A stretch of 64,000 nt of DNA, from assembly GCF_009733925.1 (NCBI RefSeq), contig NZ_WOEI01000001.1:62001-126000 (forward strand), given 5' to 3'. Positions within the stretch are counted from its first letter, which is position 1. Each line of letters starts with the position of its first letter. This document shows, in pieces, positions 8,869-18,107 of this stretch. The notes under the pieces are model-generated. The model was not told the origin of the DNA, searched no databases, and saw nothing but the letters and a program-made list of their open reading frames with translations. This stretch comes from Streptobacillus canis (GTDB lineage: Bacteria > Fusobacteriota > Fusobacteriia > Fusobacteriales > Leptotrichiaceae). Made by a program: the position numbers and the translations under genes.

Positions 8869-9516
8869 ATGACTAAAAAAGAGAGAGTAAGAGAAGTACT
8901 AAACGTATTAAGAAATAAATTTAAAGAACCCAAGATAGCGTTAGACTATTCTAATGAATATCAATTAATGGTTGCAGTGATTTTATCTGCACAATGTACA
9001 GATAAGAGAGTGAATATAGTTACTAAAGAATTTTTTAAAGTATTAAAAACTCCAGAGGATATGGAAAAATTATCATTAGAGGAAGTTGAAGAATATATAA
9101 AATCTACAGGATTCTATAAAAATAAGGCATTAAACTTAAAAGCTAATGCAAAAATGTTAATGGAAAAATACAATGGGGTATTACCAAGAACAATGGAAGA
9201 ATTAACAGAACTTCCAGGAGTTGGGAGAAAAACTGCTAATGTCTTATTAGGTGATTTATGGGGCATTAGAGGAGGAATAGTAGTAGATACCCATGTAAGA
9301 AGATTATCAAATCTAATTGGATTTGTAGATAATGATAATGTAGAGATTATTGAAAGAGAATTAATGAAGATAGTTCCTAAAAAATCATGGTATGAGTATT
9401 CACATTTTTTAATTTTACATGGTAGAGATAAATGCATTGCAAGACGTCCTAAATGTCAGGAATGTGAAATAAGAGATTTATGCAAATATAATGAAAAAAA
9501 TAGAAAAAAGGTATAG
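8869..9516 (+). CDS. nth: Endonuclease III
   Basis: A 215-residue base-excision glycosylase/AP lyase for oxidised pyrimidines. The helix-hairpin-helix LPGVGRKTANVLLG carries catalytic Lys121; Asp140 is in VVDTHVRRLSN. The C-terminal iron-sulphur loop has four cysteines spaced C-x6-C-x2-C-x5-C (CIARRPKCQECEIRDLC). Length and residues match E. coli Nth. It lies 52 bases after rpmA with a weak GGTGA ribosome-binding site and two bases before the carboxypeptidase gene. Confidence 0.96.
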   Translation: MTKKERVREVLNVLRNKFKEPKIALDYSNEYQLMVAVILSAQCTDKRVNIVTKEFFKVLKTPEDMEKLSLEEVEEYIKSTGFYKNKALNLKANAKMLMEKYNGVLPRTMEELTELPGVGRKTANVLLGDLWGIRGGIVVDTHVRRLSNLIGFVDNDNVEIIERELMKIVPKKSWYEYSHFLILHGRDKCIARRPKCQECEIRDLCKYNEKNRKKV

Positions 9517-9518
9517 AT

Positions 9519-10649
9519 ATGAAAAAAATAATAATATTTATAATGTGTGTATTTACTTTTAATGTTTATGGTATAGAAGAAGAAAAAAAGGAAAGGATTC
9601 CTATAGTTTATACTGCATTAACAGATGGTACTGAAGTAGTAAATGTTAATTCTGATATTTTATTCCCTATTGCTTCATTAACTAAAGTTATGAATGTATT
9701 GGTTGCTAAAGATGAAATTGCAAAAGGTAATTTTAATTTAAAAGATAAAGTAATGTTTGATAGATATACTGCCTTTGTTAATGGAGGGGCTATTTCTGTA
9801 TGGCCTGGAGATGACAGTTATTCACTTGAAGATCTATTAAAGATACAAATGATATTTTCTTCAAATAATGCTGCTTATGCAACTGCAAAACATATTGGTA
9901 AGGGAGATATAAATAAATTTATTCAAATGATGAATGAAAAAGCAAGAGAGATTGGATTAAATAATACATATTTTTCTTCTCCAGCAGGTTTACCGCCAAG
10001 ATTAAATAAAGGTTTTGGAATGGATATGTCAACAGCAAAAGATTTATTTATTTTAACAAAATATGTTGTTGAAAACACAGACATTTTAGATTATAGTGGA
10101 AGAAAGAGTATAAGTTTCCCTAACAGTAAAGATCCTGCAAGAGTTTATCATAATAGAAACCATATGTTAGGAGATTTTGGTGTAGTTGGTATGAAAACAG
10201 GTTTTCACGAAGAATCAGGGTTTAATATCATTCTAGTATCAAAAATGGGAGATTCTACAGTAGTTTCAATTTCATTAAATTCTGAAACAGAAAAACAAAG
10301 ATATAGACTACATAAGGCGATTCTTACAAAGTTAAGCGAGAAATTAGAAAAAGTAGTAGATAAAGAAAATACATATTATTTATTTGATATTAAAGGATAT
10401 AAAGAGAAAACAATTGAGGGATATATAAAAGATGATGTGTTGCTAATTAACTTAGGTCAAGATTTTGTTCATAATATTAAACTAAATGAAATTAGTAATA
10501 ATATAAATGTAGATGATGAAATAGGAGTATTAGAAATAATGCTTGATGGGGAAGTTATAACAAGTAGACCAATATTTGCTAAAAATGCTAATAGAAAACT
10601 AAATTGGTTTGAAAAAATACTTAGAGTTATTACTTTTGGAGCATATTAA
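9519..10649 (+). CDS. dacA: D-alanyl-D-alanine carboxypeptidase (PBP5/DacA family)
   Basis: A 376-residue exported protein with an 18-residue signal peptide (MKKIIIFIMCVFTFNVYG). The serine peptidase motifs are SLTK (nucleophile Ser53, Lys56), SSN in IFSSNNAAYA, and KTG in VGMKTGFH. By family it removes the terminal D-Ala of peptidoglycan stem peptides. The C-terminal part resembles the PBP5 beta domain and the last residues NWFEKILRVITFG could be a membrane anchor. It sits between nth and rapZ with short gaps. Which paralogue it is cannot be told. Confidence 0.9.
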   Translation: MKKIIIFIMCVFTFNVYGIEEEKKERIPIVYTALTDGTEVVNVNSDILFPIASLTKVMNVLVAKDEIAKGNFNLKDKVMFDRYTAFVNGGAISVWPGDDSYSLEDLLKIQMIFSSNNAAYATAKHIGKGDINKFIQMMNEKAREIGLNNTYFSSPAGLPPRLNKGFGMDMSTAKDLFILTKYVVENTDILDYSGRKSISFPNSKDPARVYHNRNHMLGDFGVVGMKTGFHEESGFNIILVSKMGDSTVVSISLNSETEKQRYRLHKAILTKLSEKLEKVVDKENTYYLFDIKGYKEKTIEGYIKDDVLLINLGQDFVHNIKLNEISNNINVDDEIGVLEIMLDGEVITSRPIFAKNANRKLNWFEKILRVITFGAY

Positions 10650-10658
10650 GGAGAATAT

Positions 10659-11456
10659 ATGGATAAAAATATATTAATACTTGGACTAAGTGGATCAGGG
10701 AAAACAACAGCTTTAAAATTTTTAGAAGATAATGGATATAATGTAAGTTTAAATTATCCAATAAATCATTTATTAGAAGTTAAAGAAAATACTAAAACTG
10801 CAATAGGAATTTATGTTAAAAATAAAGATGAATTATCTATTTTAAAAGAGGTAATTAAGACAGATAAGTTTAATGTAGTATTTTTAGAGGCAAGTAATGA
10901 AGAATTAATTCAAAGATATGAATTACTTAGAAAAACTCATCCATTTTTGAAAGATGATAATTTGAATAATTCAATTAATGCAGAAAGAGAGTTTTTATCA
11001 AGTCTAAAATTACTTGATATAAACAATATTGATACGACTAGATTAACACCAAAAATGTTATGTGATATTTTAGAAAATACATATATTTTGAAAAAAAGGG
11101 TGTTAATTTCTTCGTTTGGATATAGACATGGATTACCACAAGATTCGAATTATGTTTTTGATGTGAGGTTTTTAGATAATCCATATTATTTAGAAAAGTT
11201 AAGAGATAAAACAGGTGACGATAAAGAAGTATATGATTATGTAATGTCTTTTGAAGAGAGCAAAAAAATGTATGAAAATATATATAATTTTTTTGAGTTT
11301 GTATTACCTATTTACTTTAAAAATACAAAAAATAATATACATATTGCTATTGGATGTACTGGAGGTAGACATAGATCTGTTACTCTAGTTAACAAGTTAT
11401 ATGAAGATTTAAAAGATAAATATGAAGTATATAAATTACATAGGGAGATAAAATGA
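10659..11456 (+). CDS. rapZ: RapZ-family nucleotide-binding protein
   Basis: A 265-residue protein with Walker A GLSGSGKT at residues 9-16, ISSFGYRHGLP mid-protein, and the C-terminal signature IAIGCTGGRHRSVTLVNKL. RapZ (YvcJ) proteins bind nucleotides; in E. coli the family binds the GlmZ/GlmY RNAs to tune GlmS. It is about 20 residues shorter than usual. It overlaps uvrC by four bases, a neighbour pair also common in Firmicutes. The RNA targets here are unknown. Confidence 0.92.
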   Translation: MDKNILILGLSGSGKTTALKFLEDNGYNVSLNYPINHLLEVKENTKTAIGIYVKNKDELSILKEVIKTDKFNVVFLEASNEELIQRYELLRKTHPFLKDDNLNNSINAEREFLSSLKLLDINNIDTTRLTPKMLCDILENTYILKKRVLISSFGYRHGLPQDSNYVFDVRFLDNPYYLEKLRDKTGDDKEVYDYVMSFEESKKMYENIYNFFEFVLPIYFKNTKNNIHIAIGCTGGRHRSVTLVNKLYEDLKDKYEVYKLHREIK

Positions 11457-13222
11457 AGGTAGATTTGAAAAATATACCACAAAATCCTGGTGTATATTTA
11501 ATGAAAGATATTAATGATAAAGTAATATATGTAGGTAAGGCAAAGAACTTAAAAAATAGGGTTAGTTCTTACTTTAATAATCCAAAATCTTCAATGAAGA
11601 CTTTTGAATTAGTAAAGCATATTAATGATATAGAGTTTTTTTTATGCAATAGTGAACTTGAAGCTTTAATACTTGAAAATAATTTGATAAAAAAATATAT
11701 GCCTAAGTATAATATTCTTTTAAAAGATAATAAAACATATCCATATTTAAAGATAACTAATGAAAAAATTCCACAAATTTCAGTAGTTAGAAGTAGAAAG
11801 TATTTAGAAGAAAATAGAGATGCATATTATTTTGGCCCATATCCATTTAATATGAAGGAAATGATAAAATTACTATTATCTGCTTTTGATATGCAATATT
11901 TTAATATAGATATGTACAATAAAAAAATAGTTGGTAATAATTTAAGACATAATAATTTAAATAGAGATCTATATTTTGAAAATATTGAAGACGAGAATAA
12001 ATATGTTGAAAATTCAAAGGCAATGATTAATTTCTTGAAAAATAAAGATTTAAGTATTATTGATAAATTACATACTCAAATGATAGAATATTCAGATAAT
12101 TTAGAATATGAAAAAGCATTAACAATTAGAAATAGAATTGAAAAATTAAATACATTGATAAAGACACAATTAATTGAACATAGTTTAGAAACAGATGAAG
12201 ATGTTTTTGTTTTAACTAATATAGGTAACAAAATATTTATTTGTGTTTTAAATATTAGAGATGGTAAGATTATTGGTAAAAATAATATTAAATTAGAAAA
12301 TAAATATGAAGAAGATGAGGTATTTGAAACATTATTTATTTCATATTATGATAATAAGAAAATACCAAAAAATATAATAATAGAAAAAGAATATAAAAAT
12401 AAAATTGAAATGTTAGAAAAATACTTTAGTACTGAAAAGAATAAAAGTGTTAAGATACATAGTCCTATAATTAAAAGCAGAAGGTTAAGTTTACTGGAAT
12501 TAGGAATTAAAAATCTAAACTTTAATGTAGATGAATATATGAGAACAGAGAAAGCTATAACTAAAGGACTAATAGATTTAAAAAATGTTTTAAATCTAAA
12601 AAAACTGCCTAAACTTATTGAATGTTTTGATATTTCTAATATTCAAGGTAAGGATGCTGTTTCTGCAATGAGTGTATCAGTAAATGGAAGAGCTGACAAT
12701 AAAAAATATAGACACTTTAAAATTACAGTAAAAGATACACCTGATGACTTTTTAATGATGAGAGAAACATTAACTAGAAGATACTCTAAACTAGAAATAG
12801 ATGAATTACCTGATTTGATTTTAATAGATGGTGGTAAAGGGCAACTAGGAGTGGCTGTCAGTGTATTAAAAGAATTAGGAAAATTTGAATATGTAGATTT
12901 AATAAGTATAGCAGAGAGAAATGAAGAAATATTTAAGGCTGGAGAAAGTGAGCCATATATTTTTGATAAAAATGACGAAGCTTTAAAAATATTGATTAGA
13001 ACAAGAGATGAAGTGCATAGATTTGCGATTACTTATCATAGAAAACTTAGATCAAAAAGAAACATTAAATCGAGCTTAGATGAAATTAGAGGTATAGGAC
13101 CAAAAAGAAAAAAAGAACTTATATTGAAATTTGGTAGTGTTAAAAATATATTTGAAGCTAGTGAAAATGAGCTCTTAGAGATACTACCATTATCAGTAGT
13201 AAAAGAAATAAAAAATACATAA
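11453..13222 (+). CDS. uvrC: Excinuclease ABC subunit C
   Basis: A 589-residue protein with the N-terminal GIY-YIG nuclease (NPGVYLMKDINDKVIYVGKAK), a UVR motif region (LEYEKALTIRNRIEKL), the RNase H-like second nuclease (ECFDISNIQGKDAVSAMSV, LILIDGGKGQL) and terminal helix-hairpin-helix motifs (IRGIGPKRKKELILKFG). It makes both incisions in nucleotide excision repair with UvrA and UvrB. The start overlaps rapZ by four bases; it ends the nth-dacA-rapZ-uvrC run. Confidence 0.96.
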   Translation: MKVDLKNIPQNPGVYLMKDINDKVIYVGKAKNLKNRVSSYFNNPKSSMKTFELVKHINDIEFFLCNSELEALILENNLIKKYMPKYNILLKDNKTYPYLKITNEKIPQISVVRSRKYLEENRDAYYFGPYPFNMKEMIKLLLSAFDMQYFNIDMYNKKIVGNNLRHNNLNRDLYFENIEDENKYVENSKAMINFLKNKDLSIIDKLHTQMIEYSDNLEYEKALTIRNRIEKLNTLIKTQLIEHSLETDEDVFVLTNIGNKIFICVLNIRDGKIIGKNNIKLENKYEEDEVFETLFISYYDNKKIPKNIIIEKEYKNKIEMLEKYFSTEKNKSVKIHSPIIKSRRLSLLELGIKNLNFNVDEYMRTEKAITKGLIDLKNVLNLKKLPKLIECFDISNIQGKDAVSAMSVSVNGRADNKKYRHFKITVKDTPDDFLMMRETLTRRYSKLEIDELPDLILIDGGKGQLGVAVSVLKELGKFEYVDLISIAERNEEIFKAGESEPYIFDKNDEALKILIRTRDEVHRFAITYHRKLRSKRNIKSSLDEIRGIGPKRKKELILKFGSVKNIFEASENELLEILPLSVVKEIKNT

Positions 13223-13228
13223 CTTGTT

Positions 13229-13257
13229 TTGCATTTTAAAATATTATGTTGTATAAT
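13229..13257 (+). promoter_or_regulatory. Promoter of the nucleoside transporter operon
   Basis: TTGCAT at 13229-13234 and TATAAT at 13252-13257 with a 17-base spacer, 38 bases before the ATP-binding protein start. Confidence 0.8.
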
Positions 13258-13294
13258 ATTAACAGACAAGTGAAAAAAGAAATAGGAGGAAGCA

Positions 13295-14815
13295 ATGAGT
13301 AACTATATTTTGGAAATGCATAATATAAGAAAAGAATTCTTCGGTGGTAAAATTGTCGCTAATGATGATATTACTTTAAAAATTAAAACTGGAGAAATTC
13401 ATGCTATCGTCGGTGAAAATGGAGCTGGAAAATCAACGTTAATGAAAATCTTAAATGGATTATATGATCCAACATCTGGAAAAATTTTCTATAAAGGAAA
13501 AGAGGTTACAATAGATACACCAACAGATGCTGCAAAACTTGGAATTGGAATGGTATATCAACATTTCATGTTAATTGAAACATTAACTGTTGCTGAAAAC
13601 ATGGTTTTAGGATTTGAACCTGTTAAAAATAAAGTACTTTTTGATTTAGAAACAGCAAGACAAAAAGTAAGGGAAGTTTCTGAAAAATATGGGTTAAATA
13701 TAGATCCAGATGCTAAAGTTGGAGATTTATCAGTTGGTATACAACAAAGAATAGAAATTTTAAAAATCTTATTTAAAGGTGCAGAATTATTAATCTTTGA
13801 TGAACCAAGTGCCGTGCTTACTCCACAAGAAGTAATAGAGTTATATGGAATAATGCGTAACTTAATTAAAGAAGGTAAAACAATTATCTTCATTACACAT
13901 AAATTGCAAGAGGTTCTTGACTTATCAGACAATATTACAGTAATTCGTCGTGGTAAAGATGTTGGAAATTTAAAAACAACAGAAGCTACTAAAGAAGTAA
14001 TTGCAAATATGATGGTAGGAAGAGAAGTATTATTTGATATTAAGAAAGAAAAAGCTGAGATTGGAAAAACTTTAGTAAAAGTTGAAGATGTTGTTGCGTT
14101 AAATGATTTAGGTGCTGAAAAAGTTAAAGGAATTAGTTTTGAAATTAGAGAAGGAGAAATACTAGGAATAGCTGGGGTTGAAGGAAATGGACAAACTGAA
14201 TTAATAGAAGTATTAGCTGGACTTAGAAAAGCAGAAAAAGGATCATATAGTATAGATGGAGTAGAACTTTTAAATAGTACTCCTAGAAATATTAGACTTT
14301 CAGGATTATCACATGTGCCTGAAGATAGACATAAGAGAGCAACTATAGATGAATTTACAGTAAATGAAAACCTTATCTTAGGAGATATGGATAAATATGT
14401 AAATAAAGGAATAATAAATTTCTCTACAGTTCAAAAAAATACTAAAGAAATGATAGAAAAATATGATATCAGACCAGTAGATGGTACTGTTATATATGGT
14501 GGACTTTCTGGAGGTAACCAACAAAAAGTTGTTATAGCTAGAGAGTTAGAAAAAGAAAATAAATTTATTATTGCATCTCAACCTACAAGAGGGGTAGATA
14601 TAGGTGCGATAGAAATGATACACAATACTATTTTACATGAAAGAATTAAAGGTAAAGCAATACTTGTTGTATCAGCAGAATTAACAGAAATTATGACATT
14701 AAGTGATAGAATAGCAGTTATGTATTCTGGTAAAATAGTTGGTTTATTAAATAGAGAAGATGCAACTATGGAAAAACTTGGAATATTAATGGCAGGAGGT
14801 AAATTAGATGAATAA
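13295..14815 (+). CDS. Nucleoside ABC transporter, tandem ATP-binding protein
   Basis: A 506-residue protein with two ABC cassettes. The first has Walker A VGENGAGKSTL, signature LSVGIQQRIEILK and Walker B LLIFDEPSAVL. The second has GVEGNGQTEL in place of a full Walker A, LSGGNQQKVVIARE and SQPTRGVDIG. This is the BmpB/NupA/YufO sugar-type ABC subfamily that drives nucleoside uptake with two permeases and a BMP lipoprotein, all present downstream. The second cassette is degenerate at Walker A, normal for the family. The start follows AGGAGG. Confidence 0.92.
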   Translation: MSNYILEMHNIRKEFFGGKIVANDDITLKIKTGEIHAIVGENGAGKSTLMKILNGLYDPTSGKIFYKGKEVTIDTPTDAAKLGIGMVYQHFMLIETLTVAENMVLGFEPVKNKVLFDLETARQKVREVSEKYGLNIDPDAKVGDLSVGIQQRIEILKILFKGAELLIFDEPSAVLTPQEVIELYGIMRNLIKEGKTIIFITHKLQEVLDLSDNITVIRRGKDVGNLKTTEATKEVIANMMVGREVLFDIKKEKAEIGKTLVKVEDVVALNDLGAEKVKGISFEIREGEILGIAGVEGNGQTELIEVLAGLRKAEKGSYSIDGVELLNSTPRNIRLSGLSHVPEDRHKRATIDEFTVNENLILGDMDKYVNKGIINFSTVQKNTKEMIEKYDIRPVDGTVIYGGLSGGNQQKVVIARELEKENKFIIASQPTRGVDIGAIEMIHNTILHERIKGKAILVVSAELTEIMTLSDRIAVMYSGKIVGLLNREDATMEKLGILMAGGKLDE

Positions 14816-15899
14816 ATTTAAGAAAACATTTTATAATATTTTACCGTCATTATTAGCAGTATTTATTGCATTACTTGCAGGTGCAGTGATAATGGCATCA
14901 AGAGGAGTAAATCCAATTGAAGCTTACGGAGCGATGTTTAAAACAGCATTGTATCAGTCATCACCTAAATTTCCATTTAATGGTCTTGCTAAAACACTAG
15001 TTTATGCAACTCCATTAATGTTCTCAGCTATTGCAGTTATGATAGCATTTAAAGCTGGATTATTTAATATAGGGGTTCAAGGGCAATTAGTTGCAGGAGG
15101 ACTTGGAGCAGTACTAGCTGGTACATTTATAACAACTTATTTAGATAGTTTTGGTATATTAAATATATTAATTTGTTTATTTGTTGCTGCATTATGTGGA
15201 TTCCTATGGGCATCACTTGCAGGGTTCTTAAAATCAAAATACAATATACATGAAGTAATTAGTACTATTATGTTAAATTATATTATGATAAACTTACAAA
15301 GATATTTAATTAACCCAGTTAATGGACCGTTAAAAGATCCAACAACTAACAATAATATATCTGAAAAAGTATTTGAGGCTTCAAGATTACCTCTATTCTT
15401 TTATGAACAAACTAAACAAAATTTAAATTTAGGATTTATACTAATAATAGTAATAATAATCTTATCATATTTCTTCTTTGAAAAAACAAGAATAGGATAT
15501 GAAATAAAAGCTGTAGGATATAATCCAACTTCTTCTGAAAATGCAGGAATTAACCCTAAATTAATTGCATTTATTGCAATGGGACTTGCAGGAGCTATAG
15601 CAGGTCTTGGAGGAGCAGAAAGAGTTCTTGGAGGGGCTGCTGAATATAGATATACTGATTTAATTATGGGAGATTATGGATTTACAGGACTTGCAATTGC
15701 ATTATTAGGTAAAAATAATCCTTTTGGTATATTCTTTGCTGCAATATTCTATGCATCATTAGAAATTGGAGGACAAACTTTACAAAGACAATTTAATATA
15801 GATAAAGAAATTGTATTTATAATACAAGCATTAATCATAATACTAGTTGCTGCAGAAAACTTATTTAAATATTTCTTAAATAAGAGAAAGGGGAAATAA
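14808..15899 (+). CDS. Nucleoside ABC transporter permease 1
   Basis: A 363-residue membrane protein of the BPD_transp_2 family with about eight to ten hydrophobic segments. ASRGVNPIEAYGAMFKTAL near the start and AVGYNPTSSENAGINPKLIAFIAMGLAGAIAGLGGA mark the YufP/NupP-type permease; the latter resembles the cytoplasmic coupling loop of ribose permeases. It overlaps the ATPase gene by eight bases and abuts the second permease. By context it imports nucleosides released from nucleic acids. Confidence 0.9.
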   Translation: MNKFKKTFYNILPSLLAVFIALLAGAVIMASRGVNPIEAYGAMFKTALYQSSPKFPFNGLAKTLVYATPLMFSAIAVMIAFKAGLFNIGVQGQLVAGGLGAVLAGTFITTYLDSFGILNILICLFVAALCGFLWASLAGFLKSKYNIHEVISTIMLNYIMINLQRYLINPVNGPLKDPTTNNNISEKVFEASRLPLFFYEQTKQNLNLGFILIIVIIILSYFFFEKTRIGYEIKAVGYNPTSSENAGINPKLIAFIAMGLAGAIAGLGGAERVLGGAAEYRYTDLIMGDYGFTGLAIALLGKNNPFGIFFAAIFYASLEIGGQTLQRQFNIDKEIVFIIQALIIILVAAENLFKYFLNKRKGK

Positions 15900-16760
15900 A
15901 TGGAAGCACTTAGAATAATTTTAAAACAAACAATTACCGTTGCCCCTCCAGTATTAATTACTGCAGTTGGAGCATGTTTATCAGAGTTATCAGGAGTTAC
16001 AAATATAGGACTTGAAGGAATGATGTTAACAGGAGCTTTTACAGCAGCTGTTATAAATTATTTTACAGGTAATCCATATTTAGCAATTTTATGTGGTATG
16101 TTAGTTGGAGGATTAATGTCTTTAATACATGCTGTAATAAGTATACATTTAAAAGGTGAACAAATAATAAGTGGGGTTGCAATCAACTTATTTGCTGTTG
16201 CTGTTACTTCATACTTAATTAAAGTGATATTTGATGCATCAGGATCTACACCTTCTGCATCAACTCATCCAAGCAATGCATTAGTTATAGGTTCAATTTA
16301 TACATTAGCTATACTTTCATATTTCTTAGTATATAAAACAGTATTTGGTTTAAGATTAAGAGCAGTTGGAGAACATCCATTAGCTGCAGATACTGTAGGT
16401 ATAAGCGTGTATAAATATAGATATATAGGTGTATTATTATCAGGAGTATATGCAGGTCTTGGAGGAGCATATATGACTACAGTAATATTATCAAGTTTCA
16501 CAAGTAATATGTCAGCTGGGCGTGGATTTATGGCCTTAGCTGCAATGATATTTGGTAGATGGAATCCATTAGGTGCTATTCTTGCAAGTTTATTATTTGC
16601 TTTTGGACAAGCAGTATCAGATTATACTAAGACAAGTGGTGGAAGTATTCCTCAAGAATTCTTAGCGATGATACCATACTTAATGACATTAATTGCATTA
16701 GTTGCATTCGGACGTAAATCTAGAGCACCTAAAGCAAGTGGAAAACCTTACGAAAAATAA
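15900..16760 (+). CDS. Nucleoside ABC transporter permease 2
   Basis: A 286-residue polytopic permease of the YufQ/NupQ type. LSGVTNIGLEGMMLTGAF, LRAVGEHPLAADTVGISVY and SAGRGFMALAAMIFGRWNP are the conserved stretches. It starts on the base after the stop of permease 1, so the two are tightly coupled and expected to form the heterodimeric channel. A terminator follows, leaving the lipoprotein as a separate transcript. Confidence 0.9.
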   Translation: MEALRIILKQTITVAPPVLITAVGACLSELSGVTNIGLEGMMLTGAFTAAVINYFTGNPYLAILCGMLVGGLMSLIHAVISIHLKGEQIISGVAINLFAVAVTSYLIKVIFDASGSTPSASTHPSNALVIGSIYTLAILSYFLVYKTVFGLRLRAVGEHPLAADTVGISVYKYRYIGVLLSGVYAGLGGAYMTTVILSSFTSNMSAGRGFMALAAMIFGRWNPLGAILASLLFAFGQAVSDYTKTSGGSIPQEFLAMIPYLMTLIALVAFGRKSRAPKASGKPYEK

Positions 16761-16770
16761 AGTATATGAT

Positions 16771-16802
16771 AAAAAAATCTTGTATGTTTACAAGATTTTT
16801 TT
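16771..16802 (+). terminator. Terminator after the permease genes
   Basis: AAAAATCTTGTA pairs with TACAAGATTTTT around a short loop and is followed by T residues. Confidence 0.85.
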
Positions 16803-16814
16803 AATATTAAAGTA

Positions 16815-16843
16815 TTGATTTTTACAAAAAAAAATTGTATAAT
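16815..16843 (+). promoter_or_regulatory. Promoter of the BMP lipoprotein gene
   Basis: TTGATT at 16815-16820, TATAAT at 16838-16843, spacer 17. A separate promoter from the transporter operon would allow higher expression of the binding protein. Confidence 0.8.
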
Positions 16844-16876
16844 AAGTTACAACAAATATTTAGGAGGAATTTTAAA

Positions 16877-17899
16877 ATGAAAAAATTATTTGGAATTTTA
16901 ACAATTTTACTTACTTTCGTTTTTGTTCTATCTTGTGGAGCTAAAACAGAAGAAGCACCAGCTGCTGATGCACCAGCTAAAAAAGTAGCTATTGTATATT
17001 CAACAGGTGGAAAAGGAGATAAATCATTCAACGATTCAGCTTTCAGAGGAATGGAAAAAGCTAAAGCAGAATTAGGTGTTGAATTCTCAGAATACGAACC
17101 AAAAGATCCTTCAGTTGAAGCTAAAAACCAATTAACTGAATATGCTCAAACTGGAGAATATGAATTAATTATCGGTGTTGGATTCACTATGAAAGAATCT
17201 TTAGAAGCAGTTGCGGCAGAATATCCTGACCAAAAATTCGCTTTAATAGATGATGTAGTTGAAGGAAAAGACAATGTTGTTTCATTAATGTTCAGAGAAC
17301 AAGAAGGAGCATTCTTAACAGGAGCTTTAGCAGCTATGATGACTAAAACTAACGTATTAGGATTCATTGGAGCAGTAGAAGCACCAGTTATCCACAGATT
17401 TGCTACAGGGTTCATTCAAGGTGCTAGACACGTTAACCCTGATGTAAAAATCGTTTCAGCTTATGTAAATGGTTCAAACCCATTCAGCGACCCAGTTGCT
17501 GCTAAACAATTAACTGAAAGTGTTATCGCACAAAACGCTGATATAGTAATGCACGCTGCAGGAGCTTCTGGATCAGGAGTATTCAAAGCTGCTCAAGAAA
17601 AAGGTGTATTTGCTATAGGAGTTGACTCTAACCAAGATGCTGAAGTTCCAGGATCAATCTTAACTTCAATGTTAAAAAATGTTGACGTTGCAGTATTTGA
17701 AACTATCAAAGCAGTATTAGAAGGAAACTACCAAGGTGGAGTTAAATACTTCGGTATAGCTGAAGACGGAGTTGGAGTTACTGAATTCGAATTCACTAAA
17801 GATATAATTGGACAAGAAAACATCGATAAATTAAATGCTTTATATGGAGAAATCAAAGAAGGTAAAATTACAGTTGATGAAAACGGTCCTTTACAATAA
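16877..17899 (+). CDS. BMP-family nucleoside-binding lipoprotein (PnrA-like)
   Basis: A 340-residue lipoprotein: signal peptide MKKLFGILTILLTFVFVLSC with lipobox LSCG, so Cys20 is the lipidated residue, then an acidic/alanine linker. The mature part, VAIVYSTGGKGDKSFNDSA, GVGFTMKESLEAVA and IGVDSNQDAEVPGSILTSM, is the BMP/PnrA nucleoside-binding fold. The ATG at 16877 was chosen over an in-frame start 14 codons upstream because AGGAGG lies eight to ten bases before it and a signal peptide begins there. It is the substrate-binding partner of the transporter just upstream. Codon choice is more C-rich, as in highly expressed genes. Confidence 0.94.
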   Translation: MKKLFGILTILLTFVFVLSCGAKTEEAPAADAPAKKVAIVYSTGGKGDKSFNDSAFRGMEKAKAELGVEFSEYEPKDPSVEAKNQLTEYAQTGEYELIIGVGFTMKESLEAVAAEYPDQKFALIDDVVEGKDNVVSLMFREQEGAFLTGALAAMMTKTNVLGFIGAVEAPVIHRFATGFIQGARHVNPDVKIVSAYVNGSNPFSDPVAAKQLTESVIAQNADIVMHAAGASGSGVFKAAQEKGVFAIGVDSNQDAEVPGSILTSMLKNVDVAVFETIKAVLEGNYQGGVKYFGIAEDGVGVTEFEFTKDIIGQENIDKLNALYGEIKEGKITVDENGPLQ

Positions 17900-17907
17900 G
17901 GATATAT

Positions 17908-17937
17908 AAAACAGGACTAATTTAGTCCTGTTTTTTT
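17908..17937 (+). terminator. Terminator after the BMP lipoprotein
   Basis: Stem AAACAGGACTA / TAGTCCTGTTT with a three-base loop followed by seven T. Confidence 0.9.
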
Positions 17938-17940
17938 CTA

Positions 17941-18107
17941 TAGGAAATTAGAATTCTAATAAGATGTATATAATTTTATTGATTAATATAAAACACAACA
18001 ACAGTTTATAAAAAATAAAATTAATAAGTAAATTTGAGTAATACAAAAATACCTGTTTAAATAATAGGCCATTAGGGTTATAGAATTTATGAATAGGTCG
18101 GCCAATA
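17941..18107 (+). other. Non-coding stretch before the pseudogene
   Basis: This A/T-rich stretch holds no gene. It probably contains the ruined promoter and signal-peptide region of the decayed copy. Two related short stretches, AATAGGCCATTAG near 18060 and AATAGGTCGGCCAATAG near 18092, look like a rough repeat. Confidence 0.4.
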